Notes under the pieces: model-generated
Told to the model about the DNA's origin: nothing
Database searches by the model: none
What the model saw: only the letters and a program-made list of their open reading frames with translations
Translations under genes and position numbers: made by a program
Assembly: GCA_016859345.1 (NCBI GenBank)
Contig: CM029121.1
Location: forward strand, 3,148,329-3,212,328
Origin: Istiophorus platypterus
Lineage: Eukaryota; Chordata; Actinopteri; Istiophoriformes; Istiophoridae
Length of the DNA stretch: 64,000 nucleotides
Direction of reading: 5' to 3'
In this document: piece after piece, positions 1 to 11,462 of the stretch
Position numbering within the stretch: position 1 is the stretch's first letter
Layout of the letters: each line of letters starts with the position of its first letter

Positions 1-1777
1 CTATGTGCATAAATGAAATAAATGTACAGACCAATATTGCAATTATATGATATTATCCGTTGATTTAAAATTTGGATATTAATTCTGCTGTTTCTACTGC
101 ATCAGATTCCATTCTAGCTGATGTACTGTATTTCCTCTACTTTACTGAATATTACTGTTTCCCACCACAATAACCTATTTCCCCAAGGGTATCACTTTTT
201 CTTCTCATGTCATATTAAATAATCCCCTCTGAATCTGATAATGTAGATGTTGTAATTAGCTTATGATTAAAAAGTTTCAACATTCCTAACAGAGAATGAA
301 AAAATTAAACAGCTGTGCTGTAATGCTCATCCAGGACCATGAATACAAGGCTTAGTGAAGCCCAAAGAGAGCCAGATTAAAATTTGTCCTGTGGATATTG
401 GTCCCAGAGCAAAAAATGGCAGTTCCTTTCTGTTTTTACTGTAGGTCAGACTGAGAGCGTATGAAATGGTTGAGGTGCCGAACTCGTACAACCCATGGAG
501 TCACAGTGGACACATTTATGGGTAATACACCAAGTTGTAAATGTCCTTTAAGTTTTTTGTTGGTGGAAATCTGTCGTTAATTAACCATTATCGCACAATT
601 TAGTGTGGAGATCAGCTCAGACTAGATCAGGAACAACATCTTTCTCTTTTCTCATTTTTCTGTGATGTTTTTTATATCTTAGAAAGGACCTACAACCCCA
701 ACACACACACAAACATATATTACCTGTTAAATCCATTATGTACCACATTTACCTTCTTATCTCCCGCTCTGCCATCTCGCTTCTCAAAGAGCTGGTACAC
801 TGGTGTGTGTGTCTGAGTCTGAGTGTATTAGTGCAAGCACTTCTCTCAGCCTTTTTAATCTCTACCTTACTGTGTCTTTCATCACATGATCCCATGGGAG
901 TCTCTTTGCATCAGTGACACACAATCTGCCATCAGTTGGACCACCTCTCCAACACACGTCTGTCTTTCTGATGTCATTCAGTGACATAATCCGTCCCTGG
1001 CTCCTTACTCTAACCCTAATCTAAACCTGAGTGTAACCTGGACCCTGGAACCAGGCCTGAACCCTCAAACAGACCTTTGAAGGTGTTAGGACGGGACAAA
1101 ATATCCTCACTCCATAAGTTATATGACTCATACTTCTATCTTTGAGGATCAGTTTAAGTACACACAAACAAATCTGGGCAAAACAGGGAGATGAGTAAAG
1201 AATGTAAAAGACCCCCAGCCAAGCTTCACACCAGAAATTTGAAAAATATTAATCACCAGTGTCACCTAAGGAAGACATTAGTGTGGTTAGGGACCATTGT
1301 GGTTCAGAGCCTTACCAATTTGAGCTGTTGGCAACAGCCCCAGAAATACTGGAAGCTCTTGGAGCTGATCATGTAGTTTAAAGCACTTGCATGAAAAATT
1401 ATCCCTCTCTCTCTGATGGTATACACACATACACACACACCCCTCTCAACCCCCCGTCTGGTGCGGTGGAACCCTGCCTATATTGATCTTGTGCTAAGTG
1501 CTTGTTCTTGTTCTTGTGCTGCCATGAGCAGTGCTTCTGTGCTGTCTCAGTCCAGCCTATTCCAGCCGCTGGTTGGATTTCTTGATATCAGCCAAATCTT
1601 CTACCTCTAGTTGGTATGTGCTGTGCAGGGGCTTGTTCCTCCATGATGGTTCATCCTACTCTTTTGCATTATCAGGTTTCTGCTGGCTGAGGTATTCACT
1701 TAGCAGCTCATCTTTGGGGGCCATATATACTGTTTTCTCCTCCAACTGAAAACACAATTTACTTCTAAGATCCCAAC
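1..1777. other. Noncoding stretch, no gene recognised
   Basis: No open reading frame in this stretch shows a recognisable domain, and the short ones that exist are what chance would give. A short (CA) run lies near 1,427-1,440 and a single telomere-like CCCTAA lies near 1,013, too short to mean anything. It probably is intergenic or intronic fish DNA; which of the two cannot be told here. Confidence 0.6.
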
Positions 1778-1781
1778 TTAG
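1778..1781. repeat. Target-site duplication TTAG, left copy
   Basis: The four bases TTAG stand directly before the first TG of the solo LTR and are repeated exactly after its last CA at 3355-3358. A 4-bp duplication is what several retroviral integrases leave. The matching pair confirms both LTR ends. Confidence 0.85.
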
Positions 1782-2770
1782 TGTTGTGCCTCACTAACAG
1801 ACTGTAGACAAAGAAGGCCTACATGCACTCCCAAACCTGGAATCCAGCTAAGGCCTCGTGTTGCTACCTGAGGAAGACAAAGAACTCAGCTGAGCAACCC
1901 CCCAACACCTGGTCTCAGCTGAATAACCAACCAGATGAGCGACCCCCAACACACGCAGCGTCAGCCAACCAGCGGCGTTCCTCCAAATCCACTCCTGAAA
2001 CTTACGCTTCTGGCTTGGACCTTCGCTACAGCCAGTGAACTCGATAGAAGTGGCAACAATAACCGTGCCTGAGACTTGACCCCATCCCATGTGGCAAACA
2101 TTCTAGTCCTAGTTAGGAGTTTCCTGTGTACACCGACTAACTATCAGGGCTACAGATTTCCCTCGCTGACTGAGATGATCTCCGCTCTCCCCTGTATGTT
2201 GAGGAAACACAGTTTAGCATGGTTCGAGACCACAGATCGACCCTCTCGCCCCCTCTCGCCACTGAGGACAAATTACACACACTACTTCACCTGCAAGAGA
2301 GTAAGAGGCAAACAGTTTGTGCTGTTGCTGCTATTTGTTCACTCCTGTTACCAGACTTGAGTGAACTGTGATTCCATCCGTCTGCAGCGGATCAAGTCTG
2401 TCCTGCTCTGCATCACGACCCAGACCAGTACTTTCTGTGTTAGTTAAAGGTCCAGACTCACGCCGCTCATCAGCTGAACTGAGCGAGTTTCTGTGTGACA
2501 CAGATAAATACTGTCCCTCGATCACGATCGCCAGAACGTTGCTGCCGAACACTTCTACCTCTTTCTTTTCTTACTAACACAAACACACAAATTCTTATTC
2601 GAACACTTGAGTGCAGAGACGTTTGAACCTCCCGCTCAGCTGTTCTTCTTGGCTGAAGTCACGTTCTACCGGCGAGTCGCCATTACACCCGACAGACTTC
2701 CTTCCTGCTGACCCTCACGTGATGTCCGTATCGAGTCACGTCTGCCATCTTGTCTGCCTCCCCTCAGACG

Positions 2771-2820
2771 CACACGCACACACACAGACACAGACACACA
2801 CACACACACACACACGCGCG
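2771..2820. repeat. Imperfect (CA)n microsatellite inside the solo LTR
   Basis: An interrupted CA run ending in CGCGCGG lies inside the LTR. The LTRs of copy C carry a GT/TG-rich stretch at the corresponding place (about 53,810-53,880 and 60,640-60,700), so the repeat is an inherited part of the LTR, not a later insertion. Confidence 0.85.
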
Positions 2821-3179
2821 GCGCTGCTTGTGTTGCTATACTTGTTGGTGATCTGTAGTTGGTAGCCAGTAGTTGTAGCATATGATAAGATCTGTTAGAC
2901 AGAAGTGATATTAATTGGAAATTGAATGTTACTGATGTAAATAAATCCTGTTTTCATTTAAAGAGAAGTCTCCCTGGTGTTTTTCTGTTCACATATTGTG
3001 ATACAAAGCTGGTTGACAGAGTCTGTGCCGACCTCCACTCCTTCTCTGTTCACTCCAGAAATACCAATATTTCCTAAATATAAACATATCTAAGTGAACA
3101 CCCCTTTGAGACTACATCCACTATCTGGTTATTGGTCTGGGTTTTCCTGGTGGTGAACAGTTAATTTAGAATTTTGATT

Positions 3180-3325
3180 AATAAGATAATTTAATTCAAA
3201 TAATAATTAATAATTATCTTTGATAATTATTAATTATCTTTGATAATTATTATTATATTATTATATATATTATTATTATTATGATTAATTATTATATCTT
3301 TGATAATTATTAATTATTGCTAACC
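3180..3325. repeat. AT-rich repeats in the LTR U5 region
   Basis: Several copies of a unit close to TAATTATCTTTGATAATTAT follow one another with ATT/TTA triplet runs between them. Related but less regular TAATAATTA / GATAATTATT sequence occurs near the LTR ends of copies B and C, so the AT-rich block belongs to the LTR and has expanded here. Confidence 0.75.
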
Positions 3326-3354
3326 ACCAAATTTCACTCCTGCACTGCACAACA

Positions 3355-3358
3355 TTAG
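3355..3358. repeat. Target-site duplication TTAG, right copy
   Basis: Exact repeat of 1778-1781, directly after the LTR end ACAACA. Confidence 0.85.
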
Positions 3359-4690
3359 TAATTACATTAAATCATGCATACCAAAGTAACATGCAGAATT
3401 TTGCATGCCCCATGCCCCCCCATTAGCTTTTAAACTGGAGTCATAATGTTTTGGATCGTATATATAATTTTTGGTGGGTACTTCACATTAGCATGGCCGG
3501 TCGGGACCTTGGCTACCAGGGTGAAGCTAACAGAGGTCAGGAAATTTACAGAAAAGGCAACAATGTAGCTATATAGTTTGAGGAAAAAACAGCAAAGCAA
3601 AACGTAAAAACATGGCAATCTGTTTTTGAGGTGTAAGAATAGTTTGGAAACACCCCAATTCATGTTGTCATCTTGGGTTCAAGCAAAATCATTTCAGAAA
3701 GATCATAAATATAATTACACAAAATATGATACACGAAACAATGACTGACCCAAAAAAAAGAAAAGACAGAAAATCATTGCTTTTTAACCGTTGAGACCAT
3801 TATGGGGTTAAAGTCATTTGAGAAATCTGCTGGTCCTGGGTTCATGTCCTTTCTCATTCTAGTGGTTCACCCTAGTCTTTTTTATTATTTAACCTTAACC
3901 AAACATTAGTTGTCATGTGGTGATGTTACTGGTATAATCAACATGGCATTTAAAGGTTTTTCCTTAAATACCATTTTTCCTTTTTTTATATTTGTTTCTG
4001 TGAAAGTTTTTATATGTTTGAAGAAAGAAATAATATCTATATAAAGTAAAATTAACATAAAGTTTGATATCATGTGCATTAGTCTGACTTCAAACTGTAA
4101 AGAAATCATATGTAAAGTTGTCATCATGCTGTAGTTCCTTTTTGATTGAGACATCGGCAGTCCACCAACAAGTGCTTACAAGTGAGACCTATTGTATCTA
4201 ATTTCATGCTGCTCTCTTGCAGAGTTGCCGCTTGGTTGAGAATCAGTTTCAGTCATGAGCCTGTAATTTGTTTCAGCATGTCTCCTCCTCCTGGAACTGT
4301 GGGGAACATTGTTTAATCTCTCGACTCATGCAGGGCTCCCTCTGGGATGCTGATGGTGTAACATCTAATATAATTACTGGCTCCTCAGCTACAAGTCAGA
4401 GCAGCACTCTGTCATCAATTACAGCTAATTTAACGTGTCATCAGTCCGACACTGTTTATGTTACAACAGAGGACAATGTTCCACAAAAACCCTACAATTA
4501 GGTGTGATTCAAATTAGACACTTGTGTAACTCTGGATTAAGCCTGGTTCACCTTATATGTTGTTACAGTACATTCTTGCAGGGAAATTCAATCATCACCA
4601 AAGAGAGGTCCATTAAGATTAATGCTGGTATTATAAGTGGCAATACATTCCTCCTGTCTTAGCCAACTGGACTTCTTATTAGGATTGTAA
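3359..4690. other. Noncoding stretch, nothing recognised
   Basis: AT-rich sequence with only short chance reading frames on both strands. I see no repeat boundary or domain. Confidence 0.5.
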
Positions 4691-4691
4691 A

Positions 4692-4949
4692 ATGTTACTG
4701 CTGACTCTTAGGGTATATAATGGCCTTCCTCCAAAATACATCACTGATTTTTTCGATTCTTCTGTACCTGTGCACCCCCATCCTGGCGGATGGAGCTTTG
4801 GGGTGGAAGTTGTCTGGGTCACCACACACCACATATATTTCAGAAGGCCTCTTAAAAGAATTGTTCCAGAGTTTCTGAAACACGCTTATTCACTCACTTC
4901 TTCAGAGTTAGGTGAGAAGATGGAAGCCACTCTCATACCGATATGCTAA
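4692..4949 (+). pseudogene. Possible LINE reverse-transcriptase tail fragment
   Basis: An 85-codon frame begins with the residues LLLTLRVYNGLPPKYITDFF. This resembles the segment after the RT thumb in CR1/L2/Rex-type LINEs, where a run of the type 'K.L.GL.P.Y..(D/E)' is usual. It then diverges and no flanking RT motif can be read. The match is short, so this is only a weak suggestion; a chance frame is the main alternative. Confidence 0.28.
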
Positions 4950-5045
4950 AAATGAAGCTGGAAGATGGTAAGCTTAGCATAGCATAAAGACTGGAAACAT
5001 GGGGAAAAAGCTAGCCTGGCTCTGCTAAAGGCAAGACAGTTCACT
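4937..5045. repeat. Dispersed fish repeat fragment
   Basis: The stretch with GCTTAGCATAGCATAAAGAC and CTAGCCTGGCTCTGCTAAAG has the wording of a short interspersed repeat that I know as frequent in percomorph fish genomes. I cannot assign the family. A library search would settle it. Confidence 0.45.
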
Positions 5046-8000
5046 AATCAATCTGTCATGTTACCTTTGTTTAACCTGAACAAAAACATTGTAGTGTAGT
5101 ATAACAGCAGTTTTGCCATTTTACAGTGGCTTATGTGCCAGACTATTTGTCGGCCTATTGCAGTAACATCCTGGAATCCACTCATCACCATGCGGGAGCA
5201 AGGAGACTCAAACCAGACATGACAGTTATATCGATCTTCTCATCTAACTACAAATGAAGTTTTTATTATTCCGCTTTTGGAGCACTTCAGTTCACAGCAC
5301 ATGATGGTGCTGTAGAATATCAAAGCGATGAATATGACAGCAGGTCACTGTTGTTATACCTCCATTATACTTCCAGTGTGGCTGAGGGGGGTCTACTTCA
5401 TCATTGCGATAGTGGAAATAAGAATCAGGACTGAGCTTATCTTAGATCCACTTTGATCCCTCACAGCTGAAATAAATGCATCTGACCATAACTGAGGCCT
5501 GCATACATTTTTAAATCTCTGATTCTCACATATTAACACAAAACTTGACACATCTAAGGAAAAAATGAAACAGAATTTAGACATTTCATCGTCTTTCTAT
5601 GCAGGGAGAGTTGGTAGCCATTCTAAGTATGACTGCATATCTGTGTCACTGGGGTTAGGCAGTATTACATTTACATGACTCACTATGCCCTTGGCAATAG
5701 GCCTTACCGTAGGTAGAAGGGCTTTCAGACTACTAAATAATTCACTAATCACATATCATAGTGCAGATTTCAAACCAGCTGCTCCAGTTTCATATTTTGT
5801 TTTGTTAAAGATCTGATATAGGTGATACTTGGCCTCTGTGGAGCTGCCTCCTGGCCTCTGTCTGCCCCTGTCTTTCTCCTGTCCTGCCTTTACTATTTCC
5901 CTGAAGGCTCTCTGGCCATGGTAATGCGATGCCCAGAGTAGGGTAGCATGTTGTTGTGTGGACACTGTGTCTGTGGTTCCCCACCCACTCTCAGTGATTC
6001 CACCATGAAACATATCATATGCTGTGAGAGTTTTCTGACCTCTGGACCTTTTCCTGCATAATAAATTCTTTCTCCAGCTCGCTGTCAACATTTCAGATGC
6101 TTCCTTTTGATGATGCTACAAAGACCCTTGTATCTAAGTTCTTGTTATCACGCACAGATTTTTGCTCAGTATCCATTGCAAAACTGTCAAACGCCACAAG
6201 CTGCATCTTACATAAAGTAATATGATTAAGGCAATCCTTTTTAAAAATCATTGAATGCATTGATCCCTTTTGAGGGTTTATTTAAACGATAAAATGAGAT
6301 CAAATTAAGGTTTTAAATTGTTTTGAAAAATTCTGAGATTATCTATAATACTAAAATATATTAACTGTGAAAAAGAAGGCAGTAAATCCCCAAATTAACC
6401 AGCAAATGATGGTTTTGCTTGCTTGTTTGTTTTATTCTTTGATGAAACAGTTCATCAAATTGTCACTCAGTTTTCTGCTGACTAGCTTGCAAACAACTGA
6501 TGATTTTAGCAGTAAACCCGGAATAAATTCCTTTTTTTTTTTTAGTTTTCAGTTAAATTATTAAGTTGCAAGTTGGATATATTCAACTTTTGAAAAAAGT
6601 TTTAATTCCAAAGTAGGTACTGCCATTAACTCTTTTTACAAGTCAGAATTTTTTTTTTCAATCATTAACTCTGATATGACGTGAACATGAGGTCTTTGTC
6701 AGGTAAACATAATCAAAGGTGGTAATATGTATTTGAACTAAGAAATGCTCTTGTTGTCCCCCTCTGACTCCCCAAAACTGTATCTCTCCAACTCCTTGTT
6801 CTCCAAACTGTGTGGTTAATTACATCAGTGGTATCCCCCCTTCCTGGAAAAGGAAGTATAGCTAAGATTTCAGCTACAAAATTCTCTCACTTTTATTTTT
6901 AACAGAATTAATATAATGGTCAAATCAAGCTACTAATCAAGCTTAGAGCATTGTTCTATCATTGGTCAGTTCCCACAGAAATTTAATGAGATTCAACAGC
7001 ACAACAATGGGAATTTCACAGTCTTATAGCCCTAAAAACTGCTTTGGATGTGTATGGTTCTGAGAGGAGGATGAATCCTAAAGTTCTTCTTAAACTGCTG
7101 ACATCTCAAACTAGTTTTAATGATGTCTTCAAACTAGGGAAAATGTGTAAATTTCCAATATCACTCACAGTATTTACGCAGAATATTTATAGCTTGAAGG
7201 TATCAGGCTGTTAGTACAGCCAGTGCATTGTGGGTCCTGCGGTTTTTCTGCATACCATTACAATCTCACAGATATACACAGACACACAACCTGATACAGT
7301 AGCTACGTTGCTGAATGGGCCTTTGGGACTGGACAGTTAAATGACCAATTAACTGAGCCGATCAATAAAGCTCCCTCCTGACCTACCTAATTAACTGTTA
7401 CTGTAACGAGAGCTGTTACAGCTCTGGGCATGTTTACTGTGCAGTTAAATGGATGGGCAGGAATTCTCGGATGTGTTAAAGAGAAGATGCAGGGGTTAAA
7501 CCACATTTTCTTCCTGAAGACAGAAGAAACTCAACTCATTTGATATGTAGAGTGATGTGCTGTTGTGCTCAGTGAGTTATTAAAAAATACAACTTAAAGG
7601 ACTCTCACTGCCCCGTGTCTGAGAGTCAGGCAGATTGTGTGTAATTTGAGAGACGTATTAAGAAAAAGTGTAAAACTGAATACAGGAAGAAGAAAATCGA
7701 TTCTTTACCCCACCCTGTTCTCAGCCCAGAGTATTAGACACCTGGACCTACACTGTATTTGTCAAGGAACAGGCTGTTCTTTCACCATGCACAGCTGATA
7801 ATAGAAGCCCTGTGAGGTAAGGGAGAAAAAAATTCTCTCTTGTGATGCATTTTCTAAATCTGATCTAAATCTTTTTCTCTCCTGTATTTATCACTTAAAC
7901 TTTGGAAAAAAAGGTTTTGTCAGGATAATCTTTCATCTTTGAAAATGGGTGATTAAAAAGTTTTTGCTGGTGAAAAAAAAAAAATGTGTCAGGTCTCAAG

Positions 8001-10370
8001 AGGACTAAATGTTTTTGTTTTCTTCCAGGTGTTTAATTTCTCCATGCACTTTAATACAAGATACATATATTATGTGTTGGTTATGTGTAAGTTTTGTAAA
8101 AGGTACTGTCATGTCTTCCTTTTGGCAAGAAAGGTATTTAAATCACTGAAGGGTTTCTGCCAGAAAGGCTTTTCGAACTCAGATGAGGTAGTATAAACAG
8201 CAATAGTAAATTCATGGTGGATGAAACAGTCAAATACAGGACTTTCATCCAGGAGACTGAGGTGGAATCTCCTTTTATTTTTTTGACTTAGATAAATTAG
8301 TGCTTTTCACAGTTGCTGAAAAAAATTAAGAAACTTTGAAAAAAAATTAACCTGGTAATTTAGATCAGACTTAGAAAGTGGATCACCAGACTTTTATTTT
8401 CCTCGTTTGCATATTAAGCCTTCAATAGACAAAAGAGATTCTCACAAATGCAAAAAATTAAAACTAATTGTGAAACATTTTTGGGAACACCGTAGAGAAC
8501 AAAAAAAACAAAAGCAAACAAAAAACAAACCTTTAATCCTCAGGTATATTTTTATGTTTGTGAAATTTAAATGGGAACTGACATTCATCATGTTCAGATG
8601 TTTTTAGCCATGCTAACTGTGCATCTGAATGGACTGCGATGTTTGTCACAAATATAATTATTGTATGGATTTACTTGAAATCTGGCACAGGAATCCAAAG
8701 TTAACCAGATGATGACTCCTAATGACTTTGGTAATACCTCACTATTTCCTCTCGTGCCATCAGAAAACCAAATGTTCACTTATCTGCTAAAATGTCTCAA
8801 AAATCTAGTGGATTGGCAAAAATTGATACAGACTCTCACGATTCCTAAAGGATGAATGCCTCTTTTGTATTATGTGATCCTCTGACTTCATGTGCCACCG
8901 TCATCAGATTAGAATTTCTCCAGTGCTTTGGTGTATGACCAAATACCTATGGCACTGATTTTATTCCCATCAGCCTCAGCTGTAATTTGGTTTTGGTTCG
9001 GTTTGGTTTGGTTTTTGTATGATGAAGTAGGACGGGCTTTTCCTCAGATACTCGATCCATCCCCAAAGCTGCCTATGCAACAGAAACAATTCACACTACT
9101 AAAAATGTGAAACTACAGCTGTAACCATGATGGTTTAGAATATAAGAATTGTGATTCATTTTTTAGCATATCAAAGCCCAAATATCATGTGTAAAAGTAA
9201 GCCCAGATATGGGCCAGTCAATGTGTTCTTCAGCCCTGTGCTGTCTCTATTTGGCTAAAAATACACACAACAACTGGGACAGAATTGCAACATTCAACAC
9301 TAAAAGCTATTTATGACAACGATTTGGGCTGAGATTTTCTTTTTAAAAAAAGTATCTGATATCAGTCAATATCCCCAATAAAACCTCAACAGATGGGAAA
9401 GAATCTACCGCCAAGTATCCCCCATCTCTCCTATCAGCCACATCTGGTTCCACCACGATTCCCCACATATCACCCTCCATCTTTGCCACTGAAAGCAGGA
9501 AATACACGAAGGTCAGTGCTGGAATGGATTGGTCTCTTAAGAATTGATTGAACCAATCAGGGAACAGATTGGTTTGGTCGGAGGGTCAGTGGTGGTATTA
9601 GATGATTTTTTTTCTGCTGTTTGCCTGTGTCTCTTTCAGGTTTTACTCTGTGTTGTGTTGTGTCTCTGCTTTTCACTTTTTGTTATTTTTATGCTGTGTC
9701 TATTCCCAGACTTCACTGGGAAATGTATTCAGTTCTTGTTAGTCTTACTCATTGTCTCTTCTCATCTCATACTCTGTATGGTAAGGCATCTCATCATCAG
9801 TATCCTCTCTCTGCTGGCTTTATGACTAATGGGTTCACAACTGCTGCCTTTTCACTGCTGCATATGCAGTCCACTGCAAAAACAGTGCTGGGCCACTACT
9901 ACCTGTGTTCATGCTGGGGTATATCAGAGATATGCTGATTTGTCACAGTTGTTGTCTGACTGGCAAATGAGTCCAGGTGGTGATAGGATGTTGGCTGCTG
10001 GCTCATCTGTCAGATGCTCAGCACTATGAACTAGCTTGTGTGCTAGAGGATATTTTGAGTAGAGGGGACTGCCAAATGAATGTAATAGTGTTATGGCTTC
10101 ATATGTTATTGGCTGTAAAGAGACATTGGTCGCATCATAGCAACAACCGATCACTAGGCTGGCCTTGATAACACAAACACAAAGCATTATCAATGAATGC
10201 AAACATTACTACCATGTTTTGTTTTGTTTTTTTTATAAATTAACATATTGCATAGTAAGATTCCTTTGACGTTTATATTCAAAGCTCCGTTACCAGCCTG
10301 TTACAAACTGCGGTTATGGCACAAAATTGCCTGGACACTGTCCTTGGTGCTGAAAACTCTCCCCTCAGTA
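5046..10370. other. Long noncoding stretch, no gene recognised
   Basis: AT-rich DNA with many short frames on both strands, none with a domain. The longest (5,756-6,091 minus, 111 codons; 9,544-9,825 plus, 93 codons, very hydrophobic) match nothing I recognise. Homopolymer A and T runs near 6,532, 6,650 and 7,974 are present. It could be intron or intergenic sequence. Confidence 0.5.
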
Positions 10371-10371
10371 A

Positions 10372-10640
10372 TCCAGCCATAAGGTCTTATTACAGGGGGG
10401 CTGGAACCTATCCTAGCTGGTACTGGATAAGAGGCAAGGTAGACCTGGGACAGGTCACCAGTCTATCATAGGGCTGACACATACAGAGATGAACAACCAG
10501 ACACACGGAGTTGCCAACTGATCTAACCTGCATGTTGTGGAACTGTTGGAGGAAGCTGAAGTACCCAGAGAAAACCCACGCAGGTCTCAGCTTAACCAGG
10601 GTTCAAACCCAGAACCTGCTTACTGTGCCACTACCCCCCA
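10372..10640 (-). repeat. SINE-like dispersed fish repeat, reverse orientation
   Basis: Phrases such as GGCTGGAACCTATCCTAGCTG, GGACAGGTCACCAGTCTATC, GGAGGAAGCTGAAGTACC and GAGAAAACCCACGCAGG, in this order, follow a very common interspersed repeat of teleost genomes. It is read here in reverse, ending at the side whose opposite strand carries the GGTTC / AACCC box. The name of the family is not certain. The copy is diverged, so it is old. Confidence 0.65.
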
Positions 10641-11198
10641 AGTCATTCCCATAAAACTCCTGAACTCTGAGCCTGACATTACCCCTTAAATGCATTGCTG
10701 GAATAGCAAGGGGGGGGGGGGTCACCAGGAGAAAATCATTTCCCATATCTGAAACAAAGAAAGACAAGAGAGTTGTGGAAATCTACAGCAGCTACTGCTG
10801 CCCCTTCCACTTGAAGCTGCTGCTACAGGAACTACAGTCAGATGCTATGTAAATACAATCAAAGCTCAAATAAAGTAGCATTTTTTTTTTCTGCCTGTGA
10901 CGTATAATTCCGCTACAAGATCAGATAACATCAAGTTGCCTTCTTACAGTAAACAACTGACAAATTGTATCCAGTTAGTGAATGTCTCAAAGCAAAGTAA
11001 GCTAAAGTTAAACATATTTCCAATTGATTTTTGGTTATGACGAGAATCTTTTTCTCAGTCTGACATAATATATTCACAATGCCGGCCCACAGACACAAAA
11101 CTACTGAATTAGATAAACACTACATTAAATGCACAGCAGCATTAGCAGGAATAAAACATCTTACCTCAGTTCACAGGGCACCAAATGTGCCCTTGCCT

Positions 11199-11462
11199 TC
11201 AGACATATTGCAAATGAAACTGTTTGGCCAGGGTGTCTATGAGCATCTGCATAAAAGCCAAATTTGCCACTTTTTCTGGCACGTGGCAATTCACAGCCAG
11301 GTTTTTCAGATGTCTTAGGGTGGAAAATGATCTTTCTGATGATATAGCTGGCACCAAACAAAAGTTCAAAAAAAGCTTCAGCCCCTTTAAGCAGCTCCCT
11401 GATTTCTGGATGTAATGCTGAAAAAAAAATTTAGCCATGTCTTGGGCATAGCTGAATATCAT
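11199..11462 (-). pseudogene. hAT-type transposase C-terminal (dimerisation) remnant
   Basis: The 87-codon frame contains SSERSFSTLRHLKNLAVN followed by a VPEKVANLAFMQM stretch. The block '(S/A)ERSFSTLRRIK..(L/ )R..M....(L)..L(A)' marks the C-terminal dimerisation region of hAT transposases and of host genes derived from them. Only this end is present; the zinc finger and the catalytic DDE part are not seen in the neighbouring minus-strand sequence, and a run of T near 11,420 interrupts the frame in its upstream part. It is therefore read as a truncated, inactive hAT copy. A domesticated hAT gene exon is a less likely alternative. Confidence 0.65.

Larger units (their letters stand above)
1782..3354 (+). 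mobile_element. Solo LTR of a long-LTR endogenous retrovirus (family 1, copy A)
   Basis: This 1,573-bp unit starts TGTTGTGCCTCACTAACAG and ends GCACTGCACAACA, giving perfect 8-bp inverted ends, and is bounded by the duplication TTAG. The same start follows the polypurine tract of the minus-strand provirus at 55,273. Blocks of clear similarity to the LTRs at 53,188 and 60,017 run through the whole unit: the GATCCAGCTAAGGCC block, the block around the CTGCAGCGGAT motif near 2,385, the microsatellite segment and the TCTGTTCAC segment near 2,985. A possible AATAAA poly(A) signal lies at about 2,940. No internal retroviral sequence adjoins it, so it is read as the product of LTR-LTR recombination. 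It is shorter than the LTRs of copy C (2,086 bp) because it lacks the extra U5-like unit found there. Confidence 0.88.

Noticed and set aside
9544..9938. Hydrophobic overlapping frames that look like membrane proteins
   Set aside because: T/G-rich low-complexity sequence gives Leu/Val/Cys-rich frames by chance; no start context, no homology.
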